DNA of 25,188 bases from a virus. Of this stretch, positions 1 to 6,699 are shown piece after piece. Both the position numbers and the translations under genes were made by a program. The stretch covers positions 1 to 25,188 of the IMG/VR virus record IMGVR_UViG_3300042309_001530; one strand, given 5' to 3'. The notes under the pieces were generated by a model that saw nothing but the letters and a program-made list of their open reading frames with translations, made no database searches and had not been told where the DNA came from. Every line of letters begins with the position of its first letter. The first letter of the stretch is position 1.

Positions 1-2
1 TT

Positions 3-692
3 GATGCCGATATACAAGATGCAATAAATGATGGGATTATAATGGTGGGCGCGGCGGGTAATAATTGTTCAAGAATGGATACCCTAAATGGATCTTATTA
101 TAATAGTTACGCAGAATGGTCTGGAAGTTCGTTTGGTAGTTATTTTTATCAAAGAGGAAGTACGCCGTCAAGTGCATCTAATGTAATATGTGTAGGGTCT
201 TTGGATTCTTATGTATATGATGCGATAGAATCAAAGTCTTCGTTTAGTAATTTTGGAAGAAGGGTTGATATATTTGCTCCGGGTCACGATATACAAAGTA
301 GCATGATTTTAACAAATCCTTCATCTCCTCCTCCAACGGATCCCAGAAGCTCGTCGCATTATTTACAGAAATATAACGGTACAAGTATGGCTAGTCCACA
401 AGTATGTGGAGTATTGGCGTGTTTAATGGAAAGGTATCCTAATATAAAACAAGAAGATGCCGTAAATTTTTTGACGGAAAATTTTAATTCTTTAAATAAT
501 ATTGCAAATCCTTTAAACGATTTATATTATAGTATAGAAGATACTCCCAATAGATTATTATATAATTTTCAAGAAAGAAAATATGGAAATGCTATTGGAC
601 GTCCTGATGATGGTAATGCTTATCCATCATTATCGAGAGGATTAAGAAAAAATAAAAACGCAAAATATCCGAGGGTTAAAGTAAATAGATAA
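3..692 (+). CDS. Subtilisin-like (S8) serine protease, 5' truncated
   Basis: The reading frame is open from base 3, so the gene begins before the window and the ATG at 42 is internal. The sequence before it (..INDGII-MVGAAGNN) is the usual subtilase run leading to the oxyanion-hole Asn (codon 60-62). The nucleophile motif NGTSMASP lies at about 375-392, with the catalytic Ser codon at 384-386. The Asp and His motifs of the triad would lie upstream of the window. After the catalytic domain there is a basic tail rich in Lys, Arg and Pro. The stop TAA is followed after one base by the ATG of the next gene (TAAtATG), so the two are probably translationally coupled. Subtilases occur in some large phages as virion-associated proteases; a role in virion maturation or host-envelope attack is inference. 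The family call is secure, the role is not. Confidence 0.88.
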   Translation, partial: DADIQDAINDGIIMVGAAGNNCSRMDTLNGSYYNSYAEWSGSSFGSYFYQRGSTPSSASNVICVGSLDSYVYDAIESKSSFSNFGRRVDIFAPGHDIQSSMILTNPSSPPPTDPRSSSHYLQKYNGTSMASPQVCGVLACLMERYPNIKQEDAVNFLTENFNSLNNIANPLNDLYYSIEDTPNRLLYNFQERKYGNAIGRPDDGNAYPSLSRGLRKNKNAKYPRVKVNR

Positions 693-693
693 T

Positions 694-1407
694 ATGAAAG
701 ATAAAGATACAATTCTTTTAGAACAAGCATATCAAAGTATTTTTGAAAATGAAATGGGTTATCCTGCAAACTGGAATAAAGGATTTCAACATCCAATAAG
801 AATAGCATCAGGAGGACAAGAAGTCCCTTTTATAAAGGATGGAAGATGGTATCTTTATGTTTGGGATAGTCAAAAACAAAAACATTATATATATTCTTAT
901 ACGGATGATAGATTTTACGATGATGATTATTTTTCAGATATACCAAAAATTAATAAAGACGAGGTTGATGACTTTAAAAGTGTTGCAAAAGAGAGCGTTG
1001 AATTGAACGAAAATTTGGTAAGAGGTTTGGGAAAATTGGCATTGGGAGCCGCGATGGCTGCCAGCCCGATGCTTTCAAAGGCAAGCCCACCAGAGAATCC
1101 TAATTATCCTGTTGTTGCACAGCAAGTAAATACCATGCAGGATAATTTAAAGACTGCGAATTTAATTTCAAATATATCCAAACAAGCCGAGGATGTGGCT
1201 TTAAAACCAAAAAACAGCGAAATTGGTCAAACGATTAGTTTAGATCGTTTAAGGGACCAATTAAAGAAAGCATTTAATGTCCAGACTGATGACGAATTAA
1301 ATAATAAGATAGACGAGTTCTTAAACAAATATAAAGACTCTGACTATAAAATTTTATTTAACGGTCTTAAATTTTTAAAAGCAAAAGCACCGACTGTTAC
1401 TATTTAA
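694..1407 (+). CDS. CTS-type protein with an internal signal-like segment
   Basis: This 237-aa protein is not recognised. Its N-terminus (MKDKDTILLEQAYQSIFEN) is an amphipathic helix ending in IFE, like the capsid-targeting sequence that T4 prohead protease removes after I/L-x-E. Residues about 20-80 are aromatic-rich and could form a small beta domain. Around residues 105-125, after the sequence VELNE, comes a stretch rich in Gly, Ala and Leu (GLGKLALGAAMAASPML) that reads like a bacterial signal peptide or a short membrane helix. The C-terminal half is charged and helical. It starts one base after the stop of the subtilisin-like gene, and its stop overlaps the stop of the convergent gene at 1404 by four bases (TTAA). 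Packaging in the capsid is inferred from the N-terminus only. Confidence 0.8.
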   Translation: MKDKDTILLEQAYQSIFENEMGYPANWNKGFQHPIRIASGGQEVPFIKDGRWYLYVWDSQKQKHYIYSYTDDRFYDDDYFSDIPKINKDEVDDFKSVAKESVELNENLVRGLGKLALGAAMAASPMLSKASPPENPNYPVVAQQVNTMQDNLKTANLISNISKQAEDVALKPKNSEIGQTISLDRLRDQLKKAFNVQTDDELNNKIDEFLNKYKDSDYKILFNGLKFLKAKAPTVTI

Positions 1408-2138
1408 CTCTTGACAGCATTAAGAGGAATATTTTGTCCTTCTTTACCGTGGAATTCTATGATTTCCCCGTTTAATCTTATTCCGCCGATTTTATATGGG
1501 TCCAAATCATAAGATGTTAACCCACCTCTTAATTCATTTCTTAATTTGTTTTGGATGATTCTTTTTGCTCTTGCGATATAAGCTTTGTCTCCTCCTCTTG
1601 GAGAACCGTCCTTGTTTAAAGGAATTTCATTTATATCTTTCTTGGGTTTTTCCTCACCAGCAGCTAAAAGTTCCGGCTTACCTTGAACCTGTCCTAAAAT
1701 ATTAAAATAATCACCAACTACATTATATCTAATTCCTTTTCCAAGATCTCTGGCGTATACGTCTTGTTTTTCCCTGTTTGCAACCGGATCAAATGGTTTC
1801 GATAACGAAGCGATCAACTCTGCTTTTGCTTTTTCTTCGTATTCATCTTGTGGTTGATAATTTTGAATAACATTAAGATTATGTTCTTTTAAGTTGCCGT
1901 AGTTTATACCGAGATTTACAACAAATCTTTTCGTCGGTCCATTTGGGCGTTCGCCTTTTTTAACATCCGCCGTACCTTGGGTTTGATATATAAAAGATGC
2001 AAATTTAGCACCTTTGGACAAAAAATTTTTTAAATCATTATATAATTTTTCGTTATCGGGTTGTTCCGGTATATATTCCGCTTGATTTTGATCAATGTTT
2101 TCTAAAATATTTTTATATGTTAAATCAAATTTATTCAT
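1404..2138 (-). CDS. CTS-type hypothetical protein
   Basis: This 244-aa protein begins MNKFDLTYKNILEN, another N-terminal helix ending in a possible prohead-protease site (ILE). The middle (FASFIYQTQG..RFVVNLGINYGN) and the C-terminus (IGGIRLNGEIIEFHG) look like beta strands. I have a weak memory of similar small-barrel proteins in marine T4-like phages, too weak to name a function. A stretch near residues 180-205 is rich in Arg and Lys. The gene is alone on the minus strand between two plus-strand genes. It has a late-promoter-like box (AATAAATA) nine bases upstream of its ATG and shares a TTAA stop overlap with the gene before it. Because it is single and inverted, it may have been inserted as a unit. 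Confidence 0.8.
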   Translation of the reverse strand: MNKFDLTYKNILENIDQNQAEYIPEQPDNEKLYNDLKNFLSKGAKFASFIYQTQGTADVKKGERPNGPTKRFVVNLGINYGNLKEHNLNVIQNYQPQDEYEEKAKAELIASLSKPFDPVANREKQDVYARDLGKGIRYNVVGDYFNILGQVQGKPELLAAGEEKPKKDINEIPLNKDGSPRGGDKAYIARAKRIIQNKLRNELRGGLTSYDLDPYKIGGIRLNGEIIEFHGKEGQNIPLNAVKS

Positions 2139-2147
2139 GTTTTTATA

Positions 2148-2155
2148 TATTTATT
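2148..2155 (-). promoter_or_regulatory. Late-promoter-like box AATAAATA
   Basis: On the minus strand AATAAATA lies nine bases upstream of the ATG at 2138. It is back to back with the plus-strand TATAAATA at 2157, with one base between. Confidence 0.55.
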
Positions 2156-2156
2156 C

Positions 2157-2164
2157 TATAAATA
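2157..2164 (+). promoter_or_regulatory. Late promoter TATAAATA
   Basis: A perfect TATAAATA, twelve bases upstream of the ATG at 2177. It probably drives the four-gene run to 4773. Confidence 0.65.
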
Positions 2165-2176
2165 TTCAAATACTAT

Positions 2177-3073
2177 ATGTTAACTTTTGAAAAATATTTT
2201 TTGACGGAAACACATGATGCTTATAAAGTAGGTGATTTTTTAAATGTCCATGCCGGAAAATCATTAATCGTTAAAAATTTAAAAGATGAAAACGGGATCG
2301 CATTTGTATTGTTGAAAACCGTTGATGAATCACAAAAATATAAAGGCACCTTTTTACAAATAGATTTGGATTCCAATAATATAATCGCCCATACAATGTA
2401 CCCATCTTATGATATGGCGATTAAAAAGTACAATGATATTATAGATAAAGCTTCAAAATATTCTACTTTGTCTGAAGCCATAAAAGTTCCGTTTGGGGGG
2501 TATGAAGATTATAAAGGAAAAGCAAAGGTTTATGTAAATTTAAGGGCATCTCTCCCCAAAGAAAGAAAACTTGTTTATTCGATCCAAGGATATGTACCTA
2601 GACCAGACACAAATAAAAAATCTTATAAAGTTATAGGTTATAATAATCAGTTAGTATTGGGTGATGTAAAGTTTTCTATTATAGAAGATAAATGGAAGCA
2701 AGTTCAAACCGATGGCGGTAAAAAAAATGTACATTCTACTGTGGTAGGAAATATTTTAAATGAAGAACCAAAAAAGCTTTCTACATATATAACATACGAT
2801 CCTAGAAAATATAGGTATTTCGTAAGATTTGAAAACGGCACCGCGATACCAATTAAAGCGGCGTCTAAAGTTGCGTTTAATCCTGATGGGTTGACAGCAG
2901 ATGGCGTTATTGATATGGAACCGAGTGAAGTGCGTCCCGAAGGAGCGTTATTAACACCCGAAGAACTTTATTATATGCAAAGAAGAAAAGAAGAACTAAA
3001 ACAAGATAGTCTTTTAAGAAGAAGAAAAAAAAGATTTTTAAATAAAATAAACCAAACAAACAATGAAAATTGA
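2177..3073 (+). CDS. CTS-type hypothetical protein with basic C-terminus
   Basis: This 298-aa protein starts MLTFEKYFLTETHD, an N-terminal helix ending in FLTE, as in T4-type capsid-targeting sequences. The body alternates hydrophobic and polar residues and looks like mixed alpha/beta; no catalytic motif is visible. The last 40 residues are strongly basic and charged (RRKEE.., then LLRRRKKRFL), suggesting a nucleic-acid-binding or coiled tail. The start is supported by a perfect TATAAATA box at 2157-2164, twelve bases upstream. It is the first gene of a run of four on the plus strand (to 4773); its stop overlaps the start region of the next small gene at 3063 by 11 bases. The function is unknown. 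Confidence 0.82.
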   Translation: MLTFEKYFLTETHDAYKVGDFLNVHAGKSLIVKNLKDENGIAFVLLKTVDESQKYKGTFLQIDLDSNNIIAHTMYPSYDMAIKKYNDIIDKASKYSTLSEAIKVPFGGYEDYKGKAKVYVNLRASLPKERKLVYSIQGYVPRPDTNKKSYKVIGYNNQLVLGDVKFSIIEDKWKQVQTDGGKKNVHSTVVGNILNEEPKKLSTYITYDPRKYRYFVRFENGTAIPIKAASKVAFNPDGLTADGVIDMEPSEVRPEGALLTPEELYYMQRRKEELKQDSLLRRRKKRFLNKINQTNNEN

Positions 3074-3227
3074 TATATCATTCAAACAATACTTAGAAGA
3101 AAAAAAAGCAAAGCGGGACCGTTGCCTTAAAAAAGCAGATTCCGTTTATGGTAAAAAAACAAGTGCATACAAATCAGGAGCGGTTGTTAAATGTAGACAA
3201 GGTAAAATCTGGAAAAAGAAAAAATGA
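3063..3227 (+). CDS. Small basic Cys-containing CTS protein (54 aa)
   Basis: This short gene reads MKIDISFKQYLEEKKAKRDR and then a basic core with two Cys, one in DRCLKKADSVYG and one in VVKCRQGK. The pattern (RCxxKxxSxYxxxxSAYxSGxxVKCR) is one I recognise from small proteins that recur in T4-like marine phages, usually behind a capsid-targeting-like N-terminus. Here the N-terminus ends in YLEE, which fits a prohead-protease site. The start overlaps the end of the upstream gene by 11 bases, and its TGA overlaps the ATG of the next gene (ATGA), so translation is probably coupled. Its length, Lys/Arg content and Cys pair suggest a DNA-binding or internal head protein; that is inference. Confidence 0.75.
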   Translation: MKIDISFKQYLEEKKAKRDRCLKKADSVYGKKTSAYKSGAVVKCRQGKIWKKKK

Positions 3228-3481
3228 AATTCGACGAAGCAATAACTAATATTCTAGAAGGTTTTGATAAAGAAAAAAAACAAGGTTTGCGTGGTTGGTT
3301 TTCTAGAAATAACGGTAAGGGTTGGATTGATTGTAAAACCGGTAAACCTTGTGGTAGACAAAAAGGAGAAAAAAGAAAAAGTTATCCTGCTTGCCGACCA
3401 ACCAAATCGATGTGTAATTCCAGAAAAAAACATAAAAAAGGTTCAAAAAGAATTTCTTGGAAAAAAGGAGATAAAGTTTAA
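3224..3481 (+). CDS. Small basic Cys-rich CTS protein (DUF5872-like)
   Basis: This 85-aa protein starts MKFDEAITNILEGFDKE, a helix ending in ILE|G, a possible prohead-protease site. The rest is very basic and contains four Cys (DCKTGKPCGRQKG, YPACRPTKSMC). The block GWxDCKTGKPCGRxKGEKRKxYPACRPT is a recurrent small phage and bacterial domain that I associate with DUF5872; I could not check that accession. The start is fixed by the ATGA overlap with the 54-aa gene before it; the next gene follows its stop after two bases. The four Cys could bind a metal. A second open frame at 3264-3524 on the same strand is a shadow of this gene. Confidence 0.78.
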   Translation: MKFDEAITNILEGFDKEKKQGLRGWFSRNNGKGWIDCKTGKPCGRQKGEKRKSYPACRPTKSMCNSRKKHKKGSKRISWKKGDKV

Positions 3482-3483
3482 TT

Positions 3484-4773
3484 ATGAAAAATTCGGATCA
3501 AATATTATTAGAAAAAATATATGATGATATTAATTTTAATAAATTTGTATCGGAATTGGGGTTGGTTTCAGAAGCTGATTGGAGTGGAAAATATAGTGAT
3601 GTACAAAAAACTTGTTTTTCACCAGAATCCGTAGCAGACGCTCTTAATAAACAATTGGAAAGATATGCATTATCAGCAAAAGAAAAAAAAGATTCTGAAA
3701 AAATAAACCCAGCAGAATTTCCATTAATATCAAAAGGAAATATAGGAAAAACTCAACTAGTTTCCGGTGGTGATATTGATGTCGAAGAATTTAAAAAATT
3801 GTTAATGAAGCGTCCGAATACAATATTCAGCGATACGACAAAAGGTTTGAATTCAAGTGATGATAATGTAATAACAAAAATGACTGGTATACCGGCTCTT
3901 CGTGGTATTATTTATGATGAACAAGAAAACAATTTTTACGTTATAAATACGTGCAAAGGAGCGGGTTCGTGTACAGTGGGTTGTTACGCTTTAAAGGGTA
4001 GATATATTTATATGGACGCTAGAAATCAAAGTTTAATGAATAGATTGCAATTTCTTATCAATCATCCTGATGATTATGAAAAAATGGCGTATATGGAAGC
4101 TGAACGTTTCGCCTTTGAGGCAAAACAAACCGGAAAAAAACTAGAGCTTCGGTGGAATGATTCCGGTGATTTTTTTAGTGATTCTTATTTTGAAATGGTA
4201 GTTAGAATTACTAAAAAATTACAAGCTAATAATTATCCAATTAAATCTTATGCCTATACCAAGATGGGAAAATATTTAGATCTTGGTCGTGAACACGGTA
4301 TGGAAATGACATTTTCTCTTGGTGCTAAAAAAGAACAAAGAGATATTGTTGGTGATTTATCAGACGAAAAAGTTGCTATCACAGTAAGACCATTAAAAAT
4401 CGACAAAAAAAGCGGAAAAAAAGAAGGTCATATAAAATTTATAGATTTATTTGTAAGAGCTAAAGATAAAAATGGAAAGTTATCCGCTCACATGGAAGCC
4501 GGTGATGACGGTAAACCTATTTTTATAAATGATCAAGCTCGAATGGAATTAAAAAATAGAATTGTAGAATATTTTAATAATCCACCAAAAACCGATAAAG
4601 AAAATCAAGGGCTTAAAAATCTTTTAGATATCAACAAATTAATATATACGGATGAACTTCCAAACGAAGTCTCTGATAAAAGAGAATACGATTTAATAGT
4701 ATTACCGTTCGGTGATAATGAAAAACCAGCCCAACGAAGTGATGTTAGATTTATATTCTTAATGTTTCATTAA
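3484..4773 (+). CDS. Gp88-like Cys-rich protein with CTS-type N-terminus
   Basis: This 429-aa protein has an N-terminus (MKNSDQILLEKIYDDIN..) nearly identical in pattern to those of 694 and 16849, followed by LVSE|A as a possible prohead-protease site. Near residues 158-168 there is a three-Cys motif, TCKGAGSCTVGCYA (C-x5-C-x3-C). It is followed by RNQSLMNRLQFL, then LRWNDSGDFFSDSYF and YAYTKM. This order matches the phage gene-product-88 type domain (Cys motif with CYA, an RN..R segment, a LR.N.SGDF block, an aromatic-T-K strand), of unknown function. Three close Cys could hold an Fe-S cluster, but the spacing is not the canonical radical-SAM C-x3-C-x2-C. It is the last gene of the plus-strand run and shares a TTAA stop overlap with the convergent gene at 4770. 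Confidence 0.75.
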   Translation: MKNSDQILLEKIYDDINFNKFVSELGLVSEADWSGKYSDVQKTCFSPESVADALNKQLERYALSAKEKKDSEKINPAEFPLISKGNIGKTQLVSGGDIDVEEFKKLLMKRPNTIFSDTTKGLNSSDDNVITKMTGIPALRGIIYDEQENNFYVINTCKGAGSCTVGCYALKGRYIYMDARNQSLMNRLQFLINHPDDYEKMAYMEAERFAFEAKQTGKKLELRWNDSGDFFSDSYFEMVVRITKKLQANNYPIKSYAYTKMGKYLDLGREHGMEMTFSLGAKKEQRDIVGDLSDEKVAITVRPLKIDKKSGKKEGHIKFIDLFVRAKDKNGKLSAHMEAGDDGKPIFINDQARMELKNRIVEYFNNPPKTDKENQGLKNLLDINKLIYTDELPNEVSDKREYDLIVLPFGDNEKPAQRSDVRFIFLMFH

Positions 4774-5579
4774 GAATTAAATTTTCCAGTAAAAAGAAAT
4801 TTAATTCTTTGCCAAAAACCAATTCTTGTCGGCGTTCCGACGGTAATATTTTTTGAATCCGAAAAACTTCTCTTCGGGAACGATGGTTTGTATATAGACT
4901 CTTCTACAGTAGTATGCTGTTTCTTCTTTCTGTTAGTCATGTATTTTGTTTGATATACTTCAGTAAAAGACTTTAGATTATATTTATCACCAATGTAATA
5001 TGTTTCTCCGGGATTCAATTTTCTAAAATAATATTTGTTTTTATATCCTTTTCTTTTTGTTTTGGGTGATACTCTATTGAAAAGATGATCATAAATACCT
5101 ACTGTATAATTTGGGTTTTTAATAATATCTTCAAAATTTAAAAAAATATCAACCAAAGTTCCGTTTTTTAAAAACGAACCAATTCCACATCTCTTCAAAC
5201 CGGTTGGTATTTTAATTCCTGTATTTTTATTTTCCATATTGTTTAAAACATTTGAAATGATATTATTTGTGTTTTGTTTATTTAAAACTGTAGGTCTATG
5301 GTTTAAAACGCTAATTTTAAGTTGCGGTGTTTTCCCAATATTTATTTTCTTAAAAATAAAATTTCTATGTGTCTTTTGTTGACCGTTTATGCATAGTTTA
5401 ACTTGTTTTGGTTCAAAGCCATCCCTTTTTATATCTTTCATATTGCTATAGACTTTTATAATATACCCATTTAAATCATATTGAGCAATTATATAGTCTT
5501 TACTTTTATCGGTTCTGTTAATATTTCTGTTTGCTATAGGCAATGTCATCTGTTGAAGTTTGAGTTCTATATTTTCCAT
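4770..5579 (-). CDS. NUMOD-repeat DNA-binding-like protein lacking a nuclease domain
   Basis: This 269-aa protein contains a segment at about residues 30-80 (IAQYDLNGYIIKVYSNMKDI..CINGQQKTHRNFIFK) with the pattern of NUMOD/IENR1 modules: y-d-l-d-G-x-x-i-x-x-f-x-s, a short helix, c-l-n-g, then k-T-h-x-g-y-x-w. Such modules accompany HNH and GIY-YIG homing endonucleases and bind DNA. A second, more degenerate copy appears near residues 135-190 (VDIFLNFEDIIKN..YKNKYYFRKL). No HNH, GIY-YIG or LAGLIDADG catalytic motif is visible, so this looks like a freestanding DNA-binding protein or a homing-endonuclease remnant. A sigma70-like promoter (5588-5615) ends eight bases before the ATG. Its stop is shared (TTAA) with the Gp88-like gene. 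Confidence 0.68.
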   Translation of the reverse strand: MENIELKLQQMTLPIANRNINRTDKSKDYIIAQYDLNGYIIKVYSNMKDIKRDGFEPKQVKLCINGQQKTHRNFIFKKINIGKTPQLKISVLNHRPTVLNKQNTNNIISNVLNNMENKNTGIKIPTGLKRCGIGSFLKNGTLVDIFLNFEDIIKNPNYTVGIYDHLFNRVSPKTKRKGYKNKYYFRKLNPGETYYIGDKYNLKSFTEVYQTKYMTNRKKKQHTTVEESIYKPSFPKRSFSDSKNITVGTPTRIGFWQRIKFLFTGKFNS

Positions 5580-5587
5580 ACAAACTC

Positions 5588-5615
5588 ATCATAGCAATAA
5601 CCGATTATTTGTCAA
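5588..5615 (-). promoter_or_regulatory. Sigma70-type promoter of the NUMOD-repeat gene
   Basis: On the minus strand: TTGACA (5610-5615), a 16-base spacer and TATGAT (5588-5593). The spacer contains a small inverted repeat (AATAA-tcgg-TTATT) that could be an operator. The ATG at 5579 follows the -10 box after only eight bases, so the leader would be a few bases at most. Confidence 0.6.
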
Positions 5616-5618
5616 ATT

Positions 5619-6068
5619 TTATTTGAATGATTCTATTATTTTTTTTAAAATTTTTAAAATTCCTGTTATTATAACCTTATTTTCAAAATTGTCATTTGGG
5701 AATTCTATATAACAGTAATTTGATCCCTTTTTCAATAAATCAAGTTCAAGTTTTTTATTTTTATTGGCTTGTCTTTTTCCTATAAACGGCAGACTTGCTG
5801 TTTTTGATAAAATATTTTTTATTTTTTCGTGTATGTTTTTCGAAACATTTATATAAACTCCTTTAGTTTTTGAATTTTCATTTATATCTATAACAATTTT
5901 CGAATCGGTTTTTAAAATTTTATCAGGATCAAAATTTTTATCGTATATTTTAATACCATTTTTCCCTTTAAAAAATTTCATTATTAGTTGTGAATGATAT
6001 TGATCCGAATCATTCATAATTAAAATTATAGGTTTTTTTATTGAAATAAAATTTTCAAAAGTTATCAC
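5619..6068 (-). CDS. Zinc-site-dead paralogue of the M14-type peptidase at 15669
   Basis: This 149-aa protein aligns by eye with most of the M14-type protein at 15669-16235. SKIVIDINENSKTKGVYINV matches PKLVISLHEDDEADGVYAYC, and the C-terminal block LELDLLKKGSNYCYIEFP matches LEIALKKRNIPYCTLETP. The likely zinc ligands of the intact copy are replaced: His24 by Asp20, Glu27 by Gln23 and His94 by Asn63. The D-P-N-R segment is missing, accounting for most of the length difference. The catalytic-Glu position is kept. It begins MITFENFISI, similar to the short CTS-type N-termini nearby. It is therefore unlikely to be an active zinc peptidase; a binding, regulatory or structural role is possible. 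The reading frame is intact, so it does not look like a simple pseudogene. Confidence 0.7.
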   Translation of the reverse strand: MITFENFISIKKPIILIMNDSDQYHSQLIMKFFKGKNGIKIYDKNFDPDKILKTDSKIVIDINENSKTKGVYINVSKNIHEKIKNILSKTASLPFIGKRQANKNKKLELDLLKKGSNYCYIEFPNDNFENKVIITGILKILKKIIESFK

Positions 6069-6088
6069 GGAAATACTTATAAAAAATA

Positions 6089-6117
6089 TTGAAATTTTTC
6101 AAGAAATATGGTACATT
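6089..6117 (+). promoter_or_regulatory. Possible sigma70-type promoter for hsp20
   Basis: A TTGAAA box (6089-6094), a 17-base spacer and TACATT (6112-6117) lie upstream of hsp20. The -35 box is also one arm of a small inverted repeat (TTGAAA-TT-TTTCAA). The -10 box is weak, so this is tentative. Initiation here would leave a leader of about 70 bases containing the Shine-Dalgarno sequence and one copy of the flanking repeat. Confidence 0.35.
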
Positions 6118-6121
6118 TAAT

Positions 6122-6129
6122 GATAAATA
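6122..6129 (+). promoter_or_regulatory. Late-promoter-like box GATAAATA upstream of hsp20
   Basis: GATAAATA matches the NATAAATA late-promoter form. It is 66 bases upstream of the hsp20 ATG, much farther than the other copies in the window (5-14 bases upstream of their ATGs). The resulting leader is long enough to carry a normal ribosome-binding site. Confidence 0.45.
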
Positions 6130-6137
6130 AATTTTAG

Positions 6138-6150
6138 CTCTGGTGCTCAA
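6138..6150 (+). repeat. Left copy of the 13-bp inverted repeat flanking hsp20
   Basis: CTCTGGTGCTCAA here is the exact reverse complement of TTGAGCACCAGAG at 6710-6722. The left copy lies in the hsp20 leader. Together with the next bases it can also fold locally: CTC-(T)-GGT, loop GCTCA, ACC-GAG (6138-6155). Confidence 0.85.
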
Positions 6151-6183
6151 CCGAGACTAGATAAACATATTAACTCGCTTAAA

Positions 6184-6189
6184 AAGGAG
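6184..6189 (+). promoter_or_regulatory. Strong Shine-Dalgarno of hsp20
   Basis: AAGGAG is followed by a six-base spacer and ATG at 6196. It is one of very few clear Shine-Dalgarno sequences in the window; most genes start behind A/T-only sequence or directly behind a late-promoter box. This suggests hsp20 is translated more efficiently or by a different route than its neighbours. Confidence 0.8.
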
Positions 6190-6195
6190 AAAAAT

Positions 6196-6693
6196 ATGAA
6201 TACAGAAATAACAAAATACAATCCAACAACATACACGGTAGGACATTATTCCTCCACAGACCGGTTATTCAACCAGCTACCGGCTCTGTTCAACGACAGC
6301 TGGTTTAAAAATGTATTTGGAGAATTGGACAAAGCGTTCGATGTTCCAGATGCAGTATACCCATACAATGTAAAAACGATTAAGAATAAGGATGGAGAAC
6401 CTGAAAGATTCGAGGTCGAAGTTGCATTGGCTGGCGTAGGAAAGAATAATATTGATGTAAAGGTTCGTGATGGACATTTACACATCAATATTTTAAAAGA
6501 TGAAATAAATGAAGATAAAAACACCAACTATGTCCGTAAAGGAATAAGTCGGCGTAAAGGAAATCTTTCATTTGTTTTAAACGAAACAACCGATCCTAAA
6601 AAGATCACATCAACATACACGGACGGACTTTTGCGAGTTACCGTCCCTGTAAAACAACCGGAGGTTTACAACGTAGACATAAAGGTTGATTAA
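6196..6693 (+). CDS. Hsp20 / alpha-crystallin family small heat-shock protein
   Basis: This 165-aa protein has an N-terminal arm and then an alpha-crystallin domain: ERFEVEVALAGVGKNNIDVKV (about residues 75-95), a charged loop, the RRKGNLSFVLNE strand, and the closing TYTDGLLRVTVPVK strand (G-L-L-x-V-x-V-P, the family signature). Small heat-shock proteins hold unfolded proteins in an ATP-independent way. Phage-encoded Hsp20 is common in T4-like marine phages, where it is thought to assist folding of virion proteins. The gene stands alone between divergent neighbours with its own promoter region, a strong Shine-Dalgarno and an intrinsic terminator. Its base composition is visibly less A+T-rich than that of its surroundings. 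The 13-bp inverted repeat just outside it makes it a discrete cassette. Confidence 0.93.
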   Translation: MNTEITKYNPTTYTVGHYSSTDRLFNQLPALFNDSWFKNVFGELDKAFDVPDAVYPYNVKTIKNKDGEPERFEVEVALAGVGKNNIDVKVRDGHLHINILKDEINEDKNTNYVRKGISRRKGNLSFVLNETTDPKKITSTYTDGLLRVTVPVKQPEVYNVDIKVD

Positions 6694-6699
6694 GTTTTA

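Noticed and set aside
3264-3524. 86-aa plus-strand frame overlapping the DUF5872-like gene
   Set aside because: Shadow in the +1 frame of a Lys-rich gene; the frame at 3224 has the conserved Cys motif and tight junctions with its neighbours.
3942-3949. TATAAATA on the plus strand
   Set aside because: It lies in the middle of the Gp88-like gene with no gene start downstream; expected by chance in such A+T-rich DNA.
3484-4773. Canonical radical-SAM enzyme
   Set aside because: The Cys spacing is C-x5-C-x3-C rather than C-x3-C-x2-C and no typical GGE motif is visible; the Gp88-like reading fits better.
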